Shown: piece after piece, positions 39,338-40,626 of the stretch
How the letters are laid out: every line of letters begins with the position of its first letter
Position numbering within the stretch: the first letter of the stretch is position 1
Source: a virus
Direction: 5' to 3' (one strand)
IMG/VR virus record: IMGVR_UViG_3300047457_000081
Coordinates: 1-40,626 of that record
Length of the DNA stretch: 40,626 nucleotides
Notes under the pieces: generated by a model
Told to the model about the DNA's origin: nothing
Databases searched by the model: none
What the model saw: only the letters and a program-made list of their open reading frames with translations
Position numbers and translations under genes: made by a program

Positions 39338-39748
39338 TTAGTAGCAGATTGGGCAGTCAATTGACTTGTTGTGTGTAAGGTTGCAGGAACCGCATACGAC
39401 TTCGTTTGCGGTGACTGTGACGGAGGTTTCTAGGTCATACAGCCTGTCAACTAGCATAGCGGTTGGTTCAAGCAGTTCTCCGTCTCGTTCGGTCCAGTCG
39501 TGACCTGATGGGAGGTCACGTAGGACTGACATAGGATTGAACTCAGAGACTGCGCCGCCATTGGCTACAGTCCGCTTTCGGACACCGTAGCCAATCACTA
39601 CATAGTCATCTGACTCGTCAACTATCTGGTGGGCATTGAAGGAATCACGGGCATCCTTCTGTTCCTGACAGTCTGGACATAGTTCGGTTAGCGCTTGGCA
39701 TCCGTAGCACATAGTTTGGATTGTGATGCCGTTGTCTGTTGTATTCAT
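39338..39748 (-). CDS. First early gene: double zinc-ribbon protein, 136 aa
   Basis: The ATG at 39748 (NTTDNGITIQTMCYGCQALT) follows AAAGGT; the frame stays open upstream to 39970 but that part crosses the promoter and hairpins. Two Cys clusters are visible: MCYGC...LCPDCQ near 13-28 and VVCGSCNLTHNKSIDCPICY at the end, so two ribbons or one split site. The middle is acidic. As the promoter-proximal early gene it may take over host regulation; that is inference. Confidence 0.7.
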   Translation of the reverse strand: MNTTDNGITIQTMCYGCQALTELCPDCQEQKDARDSFNAHQIVDESDDYVVIGYGVRKRTVANGGAVSEFNPMSVLRDLPSGHDWTERDGELLEPTAMLVDRLYDLETSVTVTANEVVCGSCNLTHNKSIDCPICY

Positions 39749-39806
39749 CTTTACCTTTCTGTTTTCGGTCCTTGTGACGCAAAAACAAGTCACTAATATC
39801 GGCAGG

Positions 39807-39923
39807 CGAGACAGCGGCGCTTGCGCCGACCTGTCATCCCGAGTACGTCTTGAGCCGTCCATCTTTTTTGACTTCAGGCAAAAAAGATATAAAGGCTCAG
39901 CGAGGGATTGAGCCGTTGAGCCG
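39807..39923 (-). promoter_or_regulatory. Early leader with hairpins and TTGAGCCG repeats
   Basis: The untranslated leader of the leftward operon. ATCTTTTTTG (39861-39870) and CAAAAAAGAT (39879-39888) form a perfect 10-bp stem, nested inside TGAGCC (39851-39856) and GGCTCA (39894-39899). CGGCG/CGCCG near 39815-39828 forms a second hairpin. TTGAGCCG occurs at 39850-39857, 39908-39915 and 39916-39923; the last two are tandem and just downstream of the predicted start of transcription, where an operator would sit. Confidence 0.5.
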
Positions 39924-39935
39924 TAGAACCACGTG

Positions 39936-39964
39936 ACTAAAGAAGCGCCCACAGATTTTGTCAA
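39936..39964 (-). promoter_or_regulatory. Leftward early promoter
   Basis: Minus-strand TTGACA (39964-39959), a 17-base spacer and TTTAGT (39941-39936). The -35 is perfect and the spacing ideal for a housekeeping sigma factor. It would start transcripts near 39929, about 180 bases before the first early gene. Confidence 0.72.
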
Positions 39965-40057
39965 GGTCAAAGGCTGGCTGTAAGTTTTGCTGTAACTTTT
40001 TATCAGTATTTATAAATAAAAGTTCTGCAAAAGTTCTGCCAGACTTCCTTGACAAAA
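39956..40057. promoter_or_regulatory. Symmetric control site with iteron-like repeats (operator or origin candidate)
   Basis: Outer boxes TTTTGTCAAGG (39956-39966) and CCTTGACAAAA (40047-40057) are perfect inverted copies. Inside lie GCTGTAAGTTTT and GCTGTAACTTTT in tandem (39977-40000), an AT-rich core (40001-40017), then AAAAGTTCTGC twice in tandem (40018-40039), which are inverted relatives of the first pair. The whole site is roughly symmetric around 40008. It covers both divergent -35 boxes. A regulator-binding region, a replication origin, or both are possible. Confidence 0.6.
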
Positions 40058-40080
40058 CGGCGATGCCGATACACTTAGAT
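40049..40080 (+). promoter_or_regulatory. Rightward promoter candidate
   Basis: TTGACA at 40049-40054 is a mirror of the leftward -35. The -10 is poor: TACACT after 15 bases or TTAGAT after 20. If active it would transcribe the structured region and reach the terminase gene across the circle junction. Confidence 0.45.
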
Positions 40081-40082
40081 GG

Positions 40083-40438
40083 CGTCTCCCAGTGAGAGAA
40101 CACGGAGACGGTGTGGCGCCGAACATAGACCTTGAAGCCATAAGCAAAAGGTCTATGGAGGCAGACAACGGGACGGGCGTGGCTCTGACACGCCGTGCCC
40201 GTGGACTCCGTTGACTGTGTGAACGAACGGTCGGAGGCAGAGATTCAGCCAGAGGGCGCGGCGCCCCTGCGACGCGGTGGGGATGGCGCAGTTAGCATTG
40301 GCTTTTAGATTTTAATATTAATAGTCCGAGCGCCAGAAACTGTAGTTTATAAGCGAGGCAGACAGACTGCCTGCCAGTGTCCCACTGAACTGTAACAGTA
40401 CGGCGACAGCCTAACAGGATGGGGTCTCAATGACCCCA
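40083..40438 (+). ncRNA. GC-rich hairpin train, candidate structured RNA or origin structure
   Basis: No credible gene occurs on either strand. Clear stems: CGTCTCC/GGAGACG (40083-40089 with 40104-40110); CATAGACCTT/AAGGTCTATG, perfect 10 bp (40124-40133 with 40148-40157); GGCGTG/CACGCC (40176-40181 with 40189-40194), extendable outward; the palindrome GGGCGCGGCGCCC near 40254-40266; AGGCAG/CTGCCT (40356-40361 with 40367-40372); TGGGGTC/GACCCCA (40420-40426 with 40432-40438). The first half is visibly GC-richer than the genome, as folded RNAs are in AT-rich genomes. Expression is not proven. Confidence 0.4.
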
Positions 40439-40494
40439 GACTGTTTAAATCTGTGCTGTTCTAGTATGAGTAACACTGAAAAAGATTTTCCCGT
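40439..40494. other. Unassigned non-coding stretch before the contig junction
   Basis: AT-rich sequence following the last hairpin and joining the repeated end. The only frame with a start codon (ATG at 40468) is 12 codons and is not supported. I see no promoter or tRNA here. Confidence 0.4.
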
Positions 40495-40626
40495 ACAGAA
40501 ATAGCACCCCTGCACTGTCCTATTTTGTCCGTATTTTATGTGAGTTGTATAACAGTTTTGTTATAAACCGTTCGGAATGGCTGTTTGAACGGATTAATAC
40601 TATATAGGGGCACAAAGTGCCCACTG
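40495..40626. repeat. Terminal direct repeat, right copy
   Basis: Second copy of bases 1-132, with a single A/G difference at 40500 versus 6. It should be removed when counting genome length or non-coding sequence. The mismatch lies six bases from the contig start, so it may be a strain polymorphism that opened the assembly graph there. Confidence 0.93.

Noticed and set aside
39749-39970. Upstream extension of the first early gene
   Set aside because: The extra 74 codons run through the leftward promoter -10 region and the leader hairpins; the ATG at 39748 has AAAGGT before it.
28931-39970. Integrase, excisionase or CI-like repressor
   Set aside because: No tyrosine or serine recombinase motifs and no classic repressor helix-turn-helix protein were seen; no evidence for lysogeny.
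39977-40039. CRISPR-like repeats
   Set aside because: Only two copies of 11-12-base tandem repeats on each side, no spacers and no cas genes; they fit operator or iteron sites better.
40060-40494. tRNA or short protein genes in the intergenic region
   Set aside because: No T-loop consensus (GGTTCRANNCC) or cloverleaf was found, and all frames with a start codon are under about 20 codons.

Overview
This window is a complete, circularly assembled genome of a small tailed phage, about 40.49 kb once the duplicated end is removed. Bases 1-132 recur at 40495-40626 with one mismatch. The host is most likely an actinobacterium, because the phage carries a WhiB-type iron-sulfur regulator, a family confined to Actinobacteria and their phages. 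The moderate-to-low GC would suit small-genome freshwater actinobacteria (Nanopelagicales/acI-like), but that is inference. I see no tape measure, sheath or tube gene. I do see an N4-gp56-like capsid protein, a portal, a 1,851-residue virion protein and an adaptor-like and a nozzle-like protein, so a short-tailed (podovirus-like) particle is the best guess. No integrase, excisionase, repressor, tRNA or DNA polymerase was recognised. A lytic phage that borrows the host polymerase fits.

The right-facing half (233-28829) is the late region. It runs: large terminase, portal, three big internal or ejection-type proteins, scaffold, major capsid protein, a string of very small basic proteins, an adaptor-like protein, a long Ala/Ser/Thr-rich fibre and a small structural protein. 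Then comes the most unusual part: nine consecutive related genes (20024-24835) that read as a three-gene unit A-B-C repeated three times in the same order, with a period near 1.6 kb. After that come a fibre-associated small protein, a glycosyltransferase, a large tail protein, and a lysis set (coiled-coil membrane protein, M15-type endolysin, zinc-ribbon peptide, r1t-like holin). Two hairpin terminators close the half at 28839-28909, where it meets the opposing operon.

The left-facing half (39748 down to 28931) is the early and replication region. It starts with small zinc-ribbon and unknown proteins and a strong terminator. A chain of tiny overlapping genes, a secreted lytic transglycosylase and a DUF932 protein follow. 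Next is a replication block: Cas4/RecB-like nuclease, DnaB/RecA-fold helicase, Holliday junction resolvase, and a primase split into separate zinc-finger and TOPRIM genes. Last come a DUF1599 (nucleotide-modification-associated) protein, a sigma-like factor, zinc-ribbon proteins, WhiB and a putative PD-(D/E)XK nuclease. Many start sites carry the same extended Shine-Dalgarno, AGGAGAC.

The two halves diverge from a non-coding region of roughly 1 kb (39749-40494 joined to 1-232). It holds a symmetric control site: inverted CCTTGACAAAA boxes around paired tandem repeats and an AT-rich core. A train of hairpins lies between this site and the terminase gene. Several genes shorter than 60 codons were found by direct reading and are listed.
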